A stretch of DNA of 64,000 nt from Shinisaurus crocodilurus (GCA_021292165.1 CM037876.1:312182492-312246491), one strand, 5' to 3'; counted from the first letter of the stretch, positions 1 through 10,251 are shown. A program made the numbers and translations. Notes: generated by a model from the sequence alone, not told the origin.

Positions 1-520
1 GGGGGGGAGGAGACACACAGCTGCGCAATTCTTTCCCCACAGTCACAGCCAGCATAACTGGTTTTTGACACTGGACAAAAATGTCACTTCCAGGAACGGT
101 TTTGATGACAAGGCTCAGATTTTCCAGAGCTTTCCCATAGTATGGGGAGCCCCAAAGGTTGAAGTGTGTATTTGGTCTTTCAGGACACGTGTGTGTGTGC
201 ATGTGCGTGCATGCGTGTGTGTGTGTGTGTGTGTGTGTCTAACCCCCCTGCTACCAACAGCTTAAGTTCTTAATCTCCATTCCGCATCTGAACTACCGGC
301 TTTACTCCGGGAACAAAAGCAACTGATGGACGGAGAGTAAATATTATTGCCTCGCCTTTCACCAAGGGAGGAGGGTGCCGCCTCCTTCCAACACATCAGC
401 AGCAGCCCTTGCCAGAGTCCCTTTCCTGGGGGGGGGGGGGAGAATTCAACCTTCCTTCCAGCAACCTGAATGGCTGTGGGGCTGTGGCCTCCCCCCTCAG
501 GCCTGCAGTATGTGTGGGGG
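1..520. other. upstream flank, no gene recognised
   Basis: I see no coding exon here. A (GT)n microsatellite lies at about 205-239, and a run of 12 G at about 430. Short open frames are low-complexity and match nothing I recognise. Confidence 0.6.
205..239 (+). repeat. (GT)n microsatellite
   Basis: Alternating GT/GC steps ending in a pure GT run are visible directly. It is a simple sequence repeat with no further structure. Confidence 0.9.
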
Positions 521-526
521 GGACTT

Positions 527-665
527 CATCACCCTACTTGGTCCGGTATGTTCATGTCCTGCTTGCGGGCTTCCCAGAAGCTGCCCACTGTCAGAGGCAG
601 GAAGCTAAGCCGGACGGGCCCCACCTTGGTCTGATCCAGCAGGGCTCATCTTATGTTCCTGTGTC
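527..665 (+). repeat. CR1/L3-like LINE 3' end, fragment
   Basis: The phrases CATGTCCTGCTTG, GGTCTGATCCAGCAGGGCTC and CTTATGTTCCTG recur, in the same order, at the 3' ends of the copies at 3789-4383, 11807-12420 and 45348-45838. This is therefore the 3' tail of that LINE family, with the body missing. Confidence 0.7.
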
Positions 666-973
666 AGATACCAAAAGCTACCCTAAGATGTAACCTTCAA
701 AGGTTTCAAAAATATTGCGGGGGGTGGGGGGGGGGCTTGTATCCTAAGATGGCTCTCAAACGAGGTGTGGAAGGGCTTCGTTTCTCGAGAGAGACGTGCT
801 GCTATGTGGGTGGGTGGGTGGGAGGGACTCTGCACATGCTCAGAGGCATTTGTGATCTAAGAATTCCATGGCAGTTGAAGAAGTGAGGGGCCACGGCCAC
901 GGCAGGGGTGAGGCGAAATGGGTGTGGCGAAAGGAGGAGGGCCGAGGCTAGAAGACCAACAAGATCGGCAAGC

Positions 974-1040
974 CCAGGGCCGGCCCTACCATTAGGGCCG
1001 GGTGAGGCGGCTGCCCCAGGGGGCAGATGCGGGGAAGGAG
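974..1040 (+). mobile_element. 5' end of a hAT-like element (fragment)
   Basis: CAGGGCCGGCCCTACCATTA and the following GGCGGCTGCCCCAGGG match the start of the complete element at 35797-35961. No matching right end was found, so this is a one-ended fragment or an old copy. It lies 0.8 kb upstream of the PTGDR start codon, inside GC-rich promoter-proximal DNA. Confidence 0.5.
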
Positions 1041-1149
1041 TGGCAGCAAGATGTTGGGGGGGAGAGAGACGTGTGGCTCCCCACCGCCCCCAGTTAAGGC
1101 CCTGCGCCCTCTTTTCCCCATCCTGGTTTCTGGAAGGCTGGAACTTACC

Positions 1150-1820
1150 TTGCCTTCCTTCCTCTGCAGTGGACCGCGACTAGCTCCCGCCCCCCGACCT
1201 GGCCCTCCCCGCTCCACGCCCCTTTGCTTCCCCCCCCCCCCAAACCTGTTTTATGGCTCATCGTCCCCGGTCCACAAGATGTTGAACAGAGCGCCTCTGA
1301 GCATACGTAGCGCCCTTGTCGCTGGCAACGCCCCCCCCCCATCCTCTCCGGTTAACTGCGGCCAGCCCCACCGACGTGAAAACCGCAGCTCGGGCATCGA
1401 GCCCGAATTCCCGTCTCCTCTCCTCTCCGCTTCCCGAACCTTACCTACCGCCCGGGGCCTCCCTCTCCCCTTGCCGCCCCGCCCTTCCCACGGAACTTGG
1501 CTCTTCTCCGAGGGGCTCCTTCTTACCCTCCCACGAACGGAGGCTGGCCGTCCGGCTGGCTGACCCTCTGCAGGGCACTCGCCAACGCCCCCCCCCTCCG
1601 GGTTTCTTCCTCTCCGCTCCCGCCCCTCCCGCCCAGGGTCCGCCCGCCCCCTTTTCTCCACACCCCCCCGCACCCCCACCCCCCATCCCTTCGCAGGGAG
1701 GTCTCCCTCTGCCTCTGTCGCCACCTCCCGCGAGGCTTTGCCGGGTTGCCACCCGGTCCGTCCCTGCGTCTCTCTCGGAGGCGCACGGCCAGCGGCCGTC
1801 CAGCCCGGGCGGGACTCCCC
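1150..1820 (+). promoter_or_regulatory. PTGDR: PTGDR promoter/5' UTR region, CpG-rich
   Basis: Base composition rises sharply in C, G and CpG from about 1170 and stays high through exon 1 to about 2880, which is the look of a CpG-island promoter. There is no convincing TATA box close to the start codon. The transcription start cannot be placed from sequence alone. Several C-homopolymers (for example near 1230, 1330 and 1670) would be hard to sequence correctly. Confidence 0.55.
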
Positions 1821-2724
1821 ATGGACGCGGGCGCTTACCGGTGCAGCAGCAGCCGGAGCATCGAGGGCGGCCAGTCGGTGCTGCCCAGCTCGCTGCTCTT
1901 CGCGTCGGGGCTGCTGGGCAACGCGCTGGCGCTCGGGCTCCTGTGGAAGCACCAGCTGCGCGCCCGGCTGCAGCGCGGCGGAGGGCGGCCCCGCGCGTCC
2001 GCCTTCTACCTCCTGGCGAGCGCCTTGGCCGCCACCGACCTGCTGGGCAAGTGCCTGCTGAGCCCCATCGTGCTGGCCGCCTACGCGCGCAACCGCAGCC
2101 TCAGCGAGCTCTGGCCGCCGCCGGCAGAGGCGGCGGCAGCAGGAGCCGTCGAGGCCGCCGCCGCGTCCGGAGAAGAGCCGAGCCCCACGGCAAGCTGTGC
2201 CAGATTCTTCGCCTTCCTCATGGCCTTCTTAGGCCTGGCGCCCACCATCTGCTGCTGGCCATGGCCCTGGAGTGCTGGCTCTCGCTGGGCCACCCTTACT
2301 TCTACGAGCGCCGCACCAGCGCCGCCGGGGGGCGCTGCTGACCGCCGCGGCCGCCGCCCTGTGCGCCCTCTTCTGTCGCGCTGCCGCTGCTGGGCTTCGG
2401 CGCCACCGTCAAGTACTGCCCGGGCACGTGGTGCTTCGTCCGCATGGCCGGCGGCGGCGACGCCGCGGCCCTACTCGGTGGCTCTACGCCAGCCTGCTGG
2501 TCGTGCTGGTGCTGGCCGTCGGCCTGTGCAACACTGGGCAGCATGAGGAGCCTCTACCGCATGGCGCGGCGGCAGCAGCCTCTGCGCGGGAGCCGCCTGG
2601 GCGCGGGAGGGCCGGGCGCCGCCGCCGCCGCCCCGGCGCTCGGCGCTGCTTGGAGGAGCTGGGCCAACTCGTCCTGCTGGCGCTCATGACCGTCCTCTTC
2701 ACCGTCTGCTCCCTGCCCGTGATT
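1821..2724 (+). CDS. PTGDR: prostaglandin D2 receptor (DP1), exon 1, frame broken
   Basis: DP1 is a Gs-coupled plasma-membrane GPCR for PGD2. The N-terminus MDAGAYRCSSSRSIEGG aligns with known DP1 N-termini. TM1 (LLFASGLLGNALALGLL), TM2 (ALAATDLLGKCLLSPIVLAAY), sequon N91-R-S and TM3 Cys126 read in one frame. After about 2250 the protein continues only by changing frame: LLAMALECWLSLGHPYFY in frame +2; ALLTAAAAALCALFC in +1; ALPLLGFG then KYCPGTWCF in +2; LYASLLVVLVLAVGLCN in +1; GSMRSLYRMARRQ in +2; LEELGQLVLLALMTVLF to SLPVI in +1. Breaks fall near 2250, 2330, 2377, 2465-2481, 2533 and 2560-2650. Conserved DP1 hallmarks (ECW in place of DRY, CPGTWCF) all survive. A consensus donor GTGAGT starts at 2725, phase 0. 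An Ala/Pro/Glu-rich insertion sits in extracellular loop 1. Either a recent pseudogene or, more likely, indel errors in GC-rich sequence. Start chosen at the DP1-like N-terminus; an open frame continues upstream but is low-complexity. Confidence 0.88.
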
Positions 2725-2898
2725 GTGAGTACCTGTTCCTGGAGCTGGGTAGGGGGGCGGCGGCGGCGGAGGGCGTGGGGGAGGGGAAGAGGATCACCGT
2801 TTTGCAGCCGTCGAGCCAGGCCTCCCTCCTTCGAAGTGCGCTCTCCGCGCGGGCCCGGACGGCACCCGCCGCTCACCTCTGCACGGTTTTAAAAGGGG

Positions 2899-3780
2899 CA
2901 GGGATGTTTTATTTATTTATTTATTTATTATTATTTATACCCCCCGCCTTTTTTCCTGAAAGGAACTCAAGGCGGCTTACATAGTCCTCCTCCTCCTCCT
3001 CTCCATGTTATCCTCACAACAACCCTGTGAGGTAGGTTAGGCTGAGAGGCAGTGACTGCCCAAAGTCACCCAGTGAGTTTCATGGCCGAGCGGGACTAGA
3101 ACCCGGATCTCCTGAGTCCCAGTCCAACACTCTCACCACTACACCACACTGGCTCTCGAGTTGAAGAGTCCTTGGTCTCGAGTCACTAGTCTTTGGACCC
3201 AAGTCACGAGCCACTCCCAAAGCTGACTCCACGAGTCCCTATTAAAATCAATGGGTTTTTTTCCCCCCAACAAAATAAGGCTACTTCAGATGTGTGGCTT
3301 AAATAAATTCTAGGCACAAGTGTGCCTTTTTATTTCAAAACTCTGCCACTGATTTTGACAAGGACAGACCAGGCGGACAAACCCAAAATAACAGGCAGGC
3401 AGAGGAGGCAGGGAACCCCAAACAGGGGGGCAGGCAGAGGCCTTGTCTTGGACATTCAAACTGTGGAACGCTTAAGAAGAGACCAGGCAGGCAGAGGAGG
3501 CAGGGCACCCCAGACAGGCGGGCAGAGGCAGCCAAACCCAAAATGCCTGAAAGGTTGCATTTTGGGGAAATGATTTTAAAAAATAAACTTGCTGTACTTC
3601 CTAAAATCTATCCATGTTGCATTTGAGGAACACAATTTTGGAACACGAGTCCTTGGTCTCGAGTCCCGAGTCGAGTCTTGAGTCCCATTAAAAATATTGG
3701 GACTTGAGTGGGACTCGAGTCAGAGGGGGGACTCAGTCCGACTCACGAGTCGAGTCCTGGAGTCCGAGTCCCCATCCCTG
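2899..3780 (+). mobile_element. hAT-type element with GAGTC subrepeats, copy 1 (interrupted by a SINE)
   Basis: Termini are CAGGGATG (2899) and CATCCCTG (ending 3780), an inverted pair. They are flanked by a perfect 8-bp duplication AAAAGGGG (2891-2898 and 3781-3788), the hallmark of hAT transposition. A MIR-like SINE at 2907-3156 has inserted eight bases inside the left end. The body shares about 600 bp with the copy at 4384-5032, including CAAAATAAGG and the AGGCAGGCAGAGGAGGCAGG repeats. Both ends consist of many GAGTC/GACTC words. No transposase frame is visible, so it is non-autonomous. Confidence 0.85.
2907..3156 (-). mobile_element. MIR-like tRNA SINE with L2-type tail
   Basis: Read on the minus strand it starts AGCCAGTGTGGTGTAGTGG (A-box region), has the B-box-like GGGTTCTAGTCCC, and ends in GGTATAAATAATAATAAATA. 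The middle GGTTGTTGTGAGGATAA resembles the MIR/L2 3' region. It lies inside the hAT element starting at 2899, so it is the younger of the two. Confidence 0.85.
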
Positions 3781-3788
3781 AAAAGGGG

Positions 3789-4383
3789 TCTGGGCAGATT
3801 CTTGGGAGAGAAGGCTACCAATGGCTACTAGTCCTGCCTGATGGCTATATGCTGCCTCCAGTATCCGAGGCAATATGCCTACGTACACCGGGTGCTGGGG
3901 AACATGGGCAGGAGGGTGCTGTTGCATAGAGAAAGTGGATAGGGAGACATTTCTCTCCCTCTCTCATAATACTGGCACCCAAAGGGGCCGTCCCATGAAG
4001 CTGATTCAGGACAGATACGAGGAAGGACTTCCTCACACGATGCAGAGTCAAACTATGGAATTCACTTCCACGAGATGTAGCGATGGCCACCGCTTTGGAT
4101 GGTTTTGAAAGAGGATTGGACAAATTCATGGAGGAGATGGCCATCAATGGTTACTAGTCCTGATGGCCATATGCCTCCTCCAGTATCCGAGGCGGTGTGC
4201 CTATGGACACCGGTTGCTGGGGAGCATGGGCGGGAGGCTGCTGTTGTTGCACTCCTGTCCTGCTTGTGGGTTTCCCATGGGGGCAGCTGGTTGGCCGCTG
4301 TGTGAGCTGAATGCTGGACTAGCTGAACCTTTGGTCTGATCCAGCAGGGCTCTGCTCATGTTCTTCTGTTCCCGTGTTCTCTG
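3789..4383 (+). repeat. CR1/L3-like LINE 3' fragments (two joined pieces)
   Basis: Two 3' pieces of the same LINE family lie head to tail: 3789-3925 and 3926-4383. Each has the sequence around GGCTATATGC and CTCCAGTATCCGAGGC. The second ends TGGTCTGATCCAGCAGGGCT and a TTCTTCTGTTC tail. Part of the right piece forms the TSD used by the hAT element that begins at 4384. Confidence 0.7.
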
Positions 4384-5032
4384 CAGGGATGTTGAAGAGT
4401 CCTTGGTCTCGAGTCACGAGTCGAGTCACGAGTCTTTGGACTCGAGTCCGAGTCCAAGTCCTTGGTCCAAAATGGTGACTCACGAGTCACGAGTCACGAG
4501 TCACTCCCAAAGCTGACTCCACGAGTCCCTATTAAAATCAATGGGGTTTTTCCCCAACAAAATAAGGTTACTTCATATTATGTGGCTTAAATAAATTCTA
4601 GGCACAAGGGTGCCTTTTTATTTCAAAACTCTGCAACTGATTTTGGCAAGAACAGACCAGGCAGACAAACCCAAAATAACCCAGGCAGCAGAGGAGGCAG
4701 GGAACCCCAAAGCAGCAGGCAGAGGCCTTTGTCTTGGACAATTTCAAACTGTGGGACTGGTTAGAAGAGACCAGGAAGGCAGAGGAGGCTGGGAACCCCA
4801 AACAGGCAGGCAGGCAGTGCCCTTTGTCTTGGACAATTCAACTGTTGAACTTGATCTTCACCGGCGATTGCACTCCTCTCCACTCCTTCTGGCACAGCCC
4901 AGGGATGTTGACGAGTCCTTGGTCTCGAGTCCCGAGTCGAGTCTCGAGTCCCATTAAAAATATTGGGACCCGAGTCGAGTCAGAGGGGGGACTCAGTCCG
5001 ACTCACGAGTCGAGTCCGAGTCCCCATCCCTG
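4384..5032 (+). mobile_element. hAT-type element with GAGTC subrepeats, copy 2 (complete)
   Basis: CAGGGATG at 4384 and CATCCCTG ending at 5032 form the inverted ends, flanked by a perfect 8-bp TSD GTTCTCTG (4376-4383 and 5033-5040). The TSD differs from that of the copy at 2899, so the two are independent insertions rather than a tandem duplication. GAGTC/GACTC words dominate both ends. A second CAGGGATG-like start at about 4902 suggests an internal duplication of the end. No transposase frame. Confidence 0.88.
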
Positions 5033-5142
5033 GTTCTCTGCCTGCCTTCCCGCAGCACCGTGTCCAGTGATGTGGATTTCTCTGCTCAGTGTGCAGCTGG
5101 CTGCCCAAAAGGCACCAAGGGGAAGAGCCCCCGCCCCGCCCC

Positions 5143-5290
5143 GGGCTCAGTGGCAAAGCACGTGCTTTGCAAGCAGGATGGCCCTGATTCAATCCCCGCG
5201 TCTCCAGGTACAGCTGGGCAAGACCCCCCAGCCTGAAACCCTGAAGAGTTGTAGCTGCCGGGCAGAAGACACTGAGCTGGAATCATGAGC
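5143..5290 (+). mobile_element. tRNA-Ala-derived SINE (diverged)
   Basis: GGCTCAGTGGCAAAGCACGT, CTTTGCAAGC and GATTCAATCCCCGCGTCTCC follow tRNA-Ala(TGC) from the A box through the anticodon loop to the B box and acceptor. The body GAAACCCTGAAGAGTTGTAG matches the other copies at 21353 and 45166. Confidence 0.7.
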
Positions 5291-5396
5291 CAGTGGGCCG
5301 TATCGTATTGCCACGCTGGGGCAAAAGGTTTACTGCCGTGCCTGAGACGAGGTGGCAACCCCCTCTTGTAAACATGCCGTTCTCTGCCCCCTGAGG

Positions 5397-5561
5397 GTTT
5401 CTAGCAACCATAGCGGAAGTTTTCTGCAGCCACAGTGCTTGTCATTATGGGTGTGCGCGCACACATGCATGATCAAATGCTCAAGAAGCTGGAGCACCTT
5501 CCCGTCAAGGAAAGAAGAAAGCATTTGGGGCTTTTTAGTTTGGAAAAAGACAACTAAGGAG
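5397..5561 (+). repeat. left arm of a 165-bp inverted repeat
   Basis: It runs from GTTTCTAGCAACCATAG to GACAACTAAGGAG. It matches the reverse complement of 7681-7844 with about five differences by my reading. The inner part (GGGGCTTTTTAGTTTGGAAA) resembles the CR1/L3-like LINE body, so both arms may be copies of one truncated LINE source. Confidence 0.8.
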
Positions 5562-5839
5562 ACATCTCTGGTTTTGCTGCCAGAGGTAGAACAGTCAATG
5601 CACCCCCCAACCCCACCCAGTCAAGGTGAATTCATGCCCAAGCAGGCCAGGGTATTTGGCACTCGAGGCAGAAAACCCCACACGCACCTCTTTAACCATC
5701 CCTGGCAGTAAAAATGCCGTTGATAATAATAACAAATGATTTGCCGTTTCATGACACCCCAGATCAGCGGCCTGAAGTGGCCGTCGCTTCACTGCTGAAC
5801 CTCAGCCTGCGTGGGGCAACATTCTTCCACAAACCGTTT

Positions 5840-5980
5840 TAGGACGCAACCCTGCGCAAGTTTAGACAGGAAAAAAGGCCAATACTAACTCCCAGCATGC
5901 CCCAGCCGGCATGGCTGGCTGGGGCATGCTGGGAACTATAGGCCTTTTTTCCTGTCTAAACTTGCGCAGGATTGCACCCT
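5840..5980. mobile_element. palindromic MITE, GCAATCCTGCGCA type
   Basis: A near-perfect inverted repeat: ACCCTGCGCAAGTTTAGACA at the left is answered by TGTCTAAACTTGCGCAGG at the right, meeting at CCCCAGCCGGCATGGCTGGC. Related one-sided or shorter copies are at 18587-18668, 34838-34960 and 62617-62652. I could not fix a clear TSD. Confidence 0.75.
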
Positions 5981-6420
5981 TTGCCCCAATCTGTTTTTCA
6001 CATATCTCTAATAATAACTCGCATATCTTCCTCTCCTTCCCCTGAAGCCCTAACCTTGTCAAATTTAACAGAAAGCAGACGGGCTACCGCAAAGAATGAT
6101 ATAGGCACTATAAAACATATCGGAATAGTTTTAGAAAGGCAACAAGTCTTGGAGATCTTAGCCAGCTGTTCCCCAGAGGCAGAATTCTGAATGAGGTTGA
6201 CTTCACACATGGAAAATTTATTTTTTTAAAATCTGTTTCTTCCCCTTCCACCCCTCCGTATAACTGACATGCGCTTCCACTCTTTTTGTAATGGTTTGGC
6301 TCCTGCTCTGCTTACACACCATACTCGCTAGAAGGAATTTGTGAGGGAAATGTGCTCGATACGTTTTGTTTGAAATCTCAGATTGGCTTGCAAACATGCT
6401 TCTGACCTGACATTCTACAA

Positions 6421-6537
6421 CAGTGTTCTCCAACCTTGGGTCCCCAGATGTTTTTGGCCTACAACTCCCAGCATGCCCCAGCCATGCTGGGAGTTGTAGG
6501 CCAAAAACATCTGGGGACCCAAGGTTGGAGAACACTG
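6421..6537. mobile_element. palindromic hAT MITE, family A, copy 1
   Basis: CAGTGTTCTCCAACCTTGGG is mirrored by CCCAAGGTTGGAGAACACTG; the two arms form one continuous hairpin of 117 nt. Flanks TTCTACAA and TTCTCCAA match at 7 of 8 bases, an 8-bp TSD. Confidence 0.92.
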
Positions 6538-6545
6538 TTCTCCAA

Positions 6546-7680
6546 CATTCCCCCATAACGTATGCTCTTGGATTTTATGGGTTTTATTAAAAAGAGTTGG
6601 GTAATGTGGTAGGCTTTTAAATAGCCATTCACCTAATAAGAGAGAATGGAATCCTGTTCAAACGTAGCGTTACACTTTGGAAAGTGTAATTTAAGTAATT
6701 TACAGGCGGATCACAAAATGAAATTTGGAATTTAGGAATCAAATTTTTAAAATTCAACTGAATTTTGAATTTGTGCAAAAATTTAGGTTCCAGTCAGGAT
6801 TCCGAATTCAGTTATTTTCCCGTTGTTCCAGTCGTTTTTCGCTTCCTGCACATCATGCTGGAACGATTATGCATACTTTGTCGCAGTGATGACTAAGAAT
6901 AAGGGGGAAATTTGATTAGGTCACTGTAACCAACTTCCCCCCCCCAAGGAATGGTGAGAAACTTTCCCCCAGATCCTGGAACCATTGGTGTCATCCTGGG
7001 CTCGCTGCCTAAATTTGAATTAATCGGAGAAATAACACATCGCACCTCTGTGAGATTAGCACAACAGCAGGGTGAGCACTTCTGGGTAACACAAAGAAAA
7101 GTGTGTGGCTTGCTGGCGTTTCCTTTCTTTCTTAAGCTGCAAACTCCTGTAACCTTCTTAGAAGTGTTGGTTTGTATGTTGCCTACCAGGACTTTCAAAG
7201 TCAACCCTGTTACTTGATTCATTCTTTGAATCATCCTGTTGGGTAACGGTGAATGATGATTTAAGGACTTGGTTACTCAGCAGCCATTTTTTAGAAGTGA
7301 CCAGCACACATTCTGAAGACCGTAACCCTGTCTGGGGCAGGGTAAATATGAGACAGACCTCGGCGTTAAGGCCATCCTGCTGGATGAGACCAAAGAACCA
7401 GGATATCTCAATTTCCTGTTTCCAGCAGCAGCTTCAGAGATTCCCTGGAAAACCTCATTGCCTGATGGTCACACGCCAGCCCTGCATGAGGCAACATTCT
7501 CACCAAGCTCTTTTAGCCCTGATCTACAAGCAGCTAGTCCTCATATTATGAGAGAGGGAGACAGAGCCTTTCTCTCCATGTCCTGCACACTGTCTTTCAT
7601 GGTATAAAGTTGGTGCCCTCCAGAGATTCTGGACTGCTTTCCTCCAGATGTGTCGCTCAGACTACATGTTGATCATGTTC
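6546..7680. other. intronic stretch, nothing recognised
   Basis: AT-richer than its surroundings, with no family I can name. Open frames in it are short and show no conserved domain. The last 100 bases contain GTGCCCTCCAGAGA- and CCTCCAGATGTGTC-like words that may be remnants of the older hAT MITE family. Confidence 0.5.
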
Positions 7681-7844
7681 CTCCTTGGTTGTCTTTTTCC
7701 AAACTAAAAAGCCCCAAATGCTTTCTTCTTTAGTTGACGGGAAGGTGCTCCAGCTTCTTGAGCATTTGATCATGCATGTGTGCGCGCGCACCCATAATGA
7801 CAAGCACTGTGGCTGCAGAAAACTTCCCTATGGTTGCTAGAAAC
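7681..7844 (-). repeat. right arm of a 165-bp inverted repeat
   Basis: Reverse complement of 5397-5561 with about five mismatches, including one single-base gap; the arms are 2.1 kb apart. Sequence outside both arms does not match, so the boundaries are sharp. Confidence 0.8.
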
Positions 7845-7859
7845 TCCATTCTATGCTGC

Positions 7860-8610
7860 CCCTGTCACGGAGGCCGATGAAGAAGTGTAGAGAGACAGAA
7901 GGCAAAAGAGAGTCTAGGAATGTGGTGGTGAGTACACCACCCGGACTGGAACGCCTCAGCCGCAGTCCAAAAAGAGCCATTAAGGCAGGCCGGTACCTCC
8001 GCTGTCCAATCTAGCCTGAGGGAAGCTGCCTTGCATCGAGCCAGATGGTTGGCGCATCGGACCGAGAGCTCTGTGTTCTGCCTGGGAGCATTTCTTCAGG
8101 GCCAGGGCTCTTCCCCAGGGCTAGGTGGCCCGCGGGCCCCATGCAGACCCCTGTGGCCATTTTTATGGCCCTCTTTCCCTGGCCAAATTTGCCACCATGG
8201 CAGAGGCAAAAAAATGCAGCCGTTTTGCAGGGAAGCAAGGTGCACGGGCAGCGTCTGTCTTGTTTGCAGGCAGAATCGCGCCCCCGGAAACCTCCCAAGA
8301 GCATGGTTCTGCTTGGGAACAAGAGGCATGCCTTCCATGCACCCTGTTTCACTGCGTTTTTTGCCGCTGTCGCAGCAGCAGTTTCAGTGGTGCGGGTGGG
8401 ATGCAGTCCCCGATGGAGCAATGCACCGCCCCTGACCCCCAGAGGTTGCTCAGCTCTGCTTCAATAATATATGGTGCTTTTGGTGTTCAAAGCATTTCAC
8501 CTACATTTTCACCACCATCCTTGCCAAAGACCTGTAAGTTAGGACAGCATGGTAAGTTAGGACAGAATTGCAGATGTGGGGAGGGTGATGCTGAGAAATG
8601 CTGACTTCCC
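7860..8610. other. intronic stretch, nothing recognised
   Basis: GC-moderate DNA with overlapping open frames on both strands of up to about 159 codons. None shows a domain, a splice context or a match to a repeat elsewhere in the window. I treat them as chance frames. Confidence 0.45.
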
Positions 8611-8612
8611 TA

Positions 8613-9399
8613 AGGCCTGGGCTGAAAACAACAGAATGAAATTTAATAGGGATAAATGCCAAGTGCTGCACCTAGGGAAAGGAAACCTATTGCACAGTTA
8701 CAGGATGGGAGATACTTGGCTCAACAATACTACAAGCGAGAAGGATCTTGGAATTGTGGTAGATCACAAGTTGCCAGCAATGTGATGTGGCTGCAAAAAA
8801 TGCAAATGCTATTTTGGGCAGCATTAATAGAATTAAAGCTTCCAAATCGCGCGGAGTGATAATTCCCCTTTACTCAGCACTGGTTAGGCCTCATCTTGAG
8901 TACTGCGTCCAGTTCTGGGCACCACACTTTAAGAAGGACGTAGACAGACTGGAGAGGGTTCAGAGGAGGGCAACAAGGATTATAAAGGGGCAGGAAACAA
9001 GGCCCTATGAGGAGAGACTGAAAGAACTGGGCATGTTTAGCCTTCAGAAGAGGAGACTGAGGGGAGATATGATCGCACTCTTCCAGTACTTGAAGGGTTG
9101 TCACACAGAGGAGGGCCAGGATCTCTTCTCGATCATCCCAGTTTGCAGGACACGGAATAATGGGCGCAATTTACAGGAAGCCAGATTGCAGCTGGACATC
9201 AGGAAAAACTTCCTGACTGCCAGAGCAATAAGACAATGGAATCAACTACCTAGGGAGGTGGTGGGCTCTCCCACTCTGGAGGCATTCAAGGTGCAGCTGG
9301 ACAGACATCTGTCAGGGATGCTTTGACCTGGATTCCTGCACTGAGCAGGGGGTTGGACTCGATGGCCTTGTAGGCCCCTTCCAACTCTACTTTTCTATG
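8613..9399 (+). mobile_element. CR1 LINE, 5'-truncated, ORF2 C-terminus and 3' UTR
   Basis: Protein similarity starts at WAENNRMKFNRDKCQVLHLG just after the RT core. It breaks at a small deletion near 8770, then continues as [34 protein letters not shown] and LEAFKVQLDRHLSGML to a stop at 9324-9326. The 3' UTR GAGCAGGGGGTTGGACTCGA ends in a TTCTATG-type terminus, typical of CR1. It is a dead copy, read on the same strand as the host gene. Confidence 0.92.
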
Positions 9400-9413
9400 T
9401 AGCAGCAGCAGAC

Positions 9414-9440
9414 AGGAAGGAAGGAAGGAAGGAAGGAAGG
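9414..9440 (+). repeat. (GGAA)n microsatellite
   Basis: About six GGAA units, immediately 3' of the CR1 tail. Confidence 0.85.
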
Positions 9441-9899
9441 GGGAGAGTGAGAGAGGAGAGAGCACCCTTGGCAAGGTCAAAGGGCAGGCCCTTTCCTGCC
9501 CATCCACTCTTTGTTCCCTTCTCAGAAGCTCGCCAGGCGAGAATCCCTGCAGTCAAGGAGAGGCAGTTGCTAAGGAGCGAGGGTGTGTCCCTCAGCATGG
9601 AAGCGGCCTCAAATGACAAAAGGGAGCTGGGAGGACTTTGCCCTTGTTGAAATTGAGATGCCTCGGGTACCGCACCTGGGCAGCGATGTGCCTGAACAGG
9701 GTGGGAGGGAAGCAGTGCGTCGTCAAGGTGTTGGCACACTGCTGGAGGGAGGTCTTGGGGCATCTCTCTGAAGAGTGCAGCAGAATTGCCCGTCCGAAAG
9801 GGGAGCCAGCATCCGTTCCCCAGCAGGTGAGGCAGATGTGCTGAGGGGAGCAGGGAAGGGGACTGGAAGGGCCAGCATCCTGCATGGCAGATGAGGTAG

Positions 9900-9990
9900 A
9901 CCAGCCTTCCCCAACCTGGTGCTCTCCAGATGTGTCCAGTTGCAGTGCCCTTCATCCCCAGCCAGCACGGCCACTGGCAACATGGCCCCA
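9900..9990 (+). mobile_element. hAT MITE remnant, family B (left half)
   Basis: CAGCCTTCCCCAACCTGGTG and CTCTCCAGATGTGT are the left arm of the older MITE family seen complete at 57894-58029. The right arm is absent. Confidence 0.65.
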
Positions 9991-10016
9991 TGTATACATT
10001 TACCAGGGCAACCAGG

Positions 10017-10243
10017 ATGGCGAGGGGCCTGGAGACCGAGCCCCAGCGTGAGGAACAGTTGAAAGAGCGGGGCGTGATTAGCCCGGGGAAGATTCTGGGG
10101 AGACATGAGAGTGGAGACCCACATCTGAAAGGCTGCCCTTTCAGATGTTTCAGAAGAGGGAGCAGGCTTGGTTCTCCGCTGCTCCCGAGGGCAGGGCTAG
10201 AGCCAGCGGGTGGAAATTGCAGGGAGGCAGATTTCAGCTAAAC
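10017..10243 (+). mobile_element. CR1 LINE fragment, second subfamily
   Basis: In frames broken by several indels it resembles the C-terminal CR1 region that is better preserved, in reverse, at 24478-24825 (GGAGACA..., CCGCTGCTCCCGAGGGCAG, GAAATTGCAGGGAGGCAGAT). It stops where the zinc-finger LINE tail begins. Confidence 0.7.
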
Positions 10244-10245
10244 CA

Positions 10246-10251
10246 CCACGC

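Noticed and set aside
1251..1952. 233-codon minus-strand frame over the PTGDR promoter and exon 1 start
   Set aside because: Low-complexity Arg/Gly/Glu sequence from a CpG island; no family resemblance.
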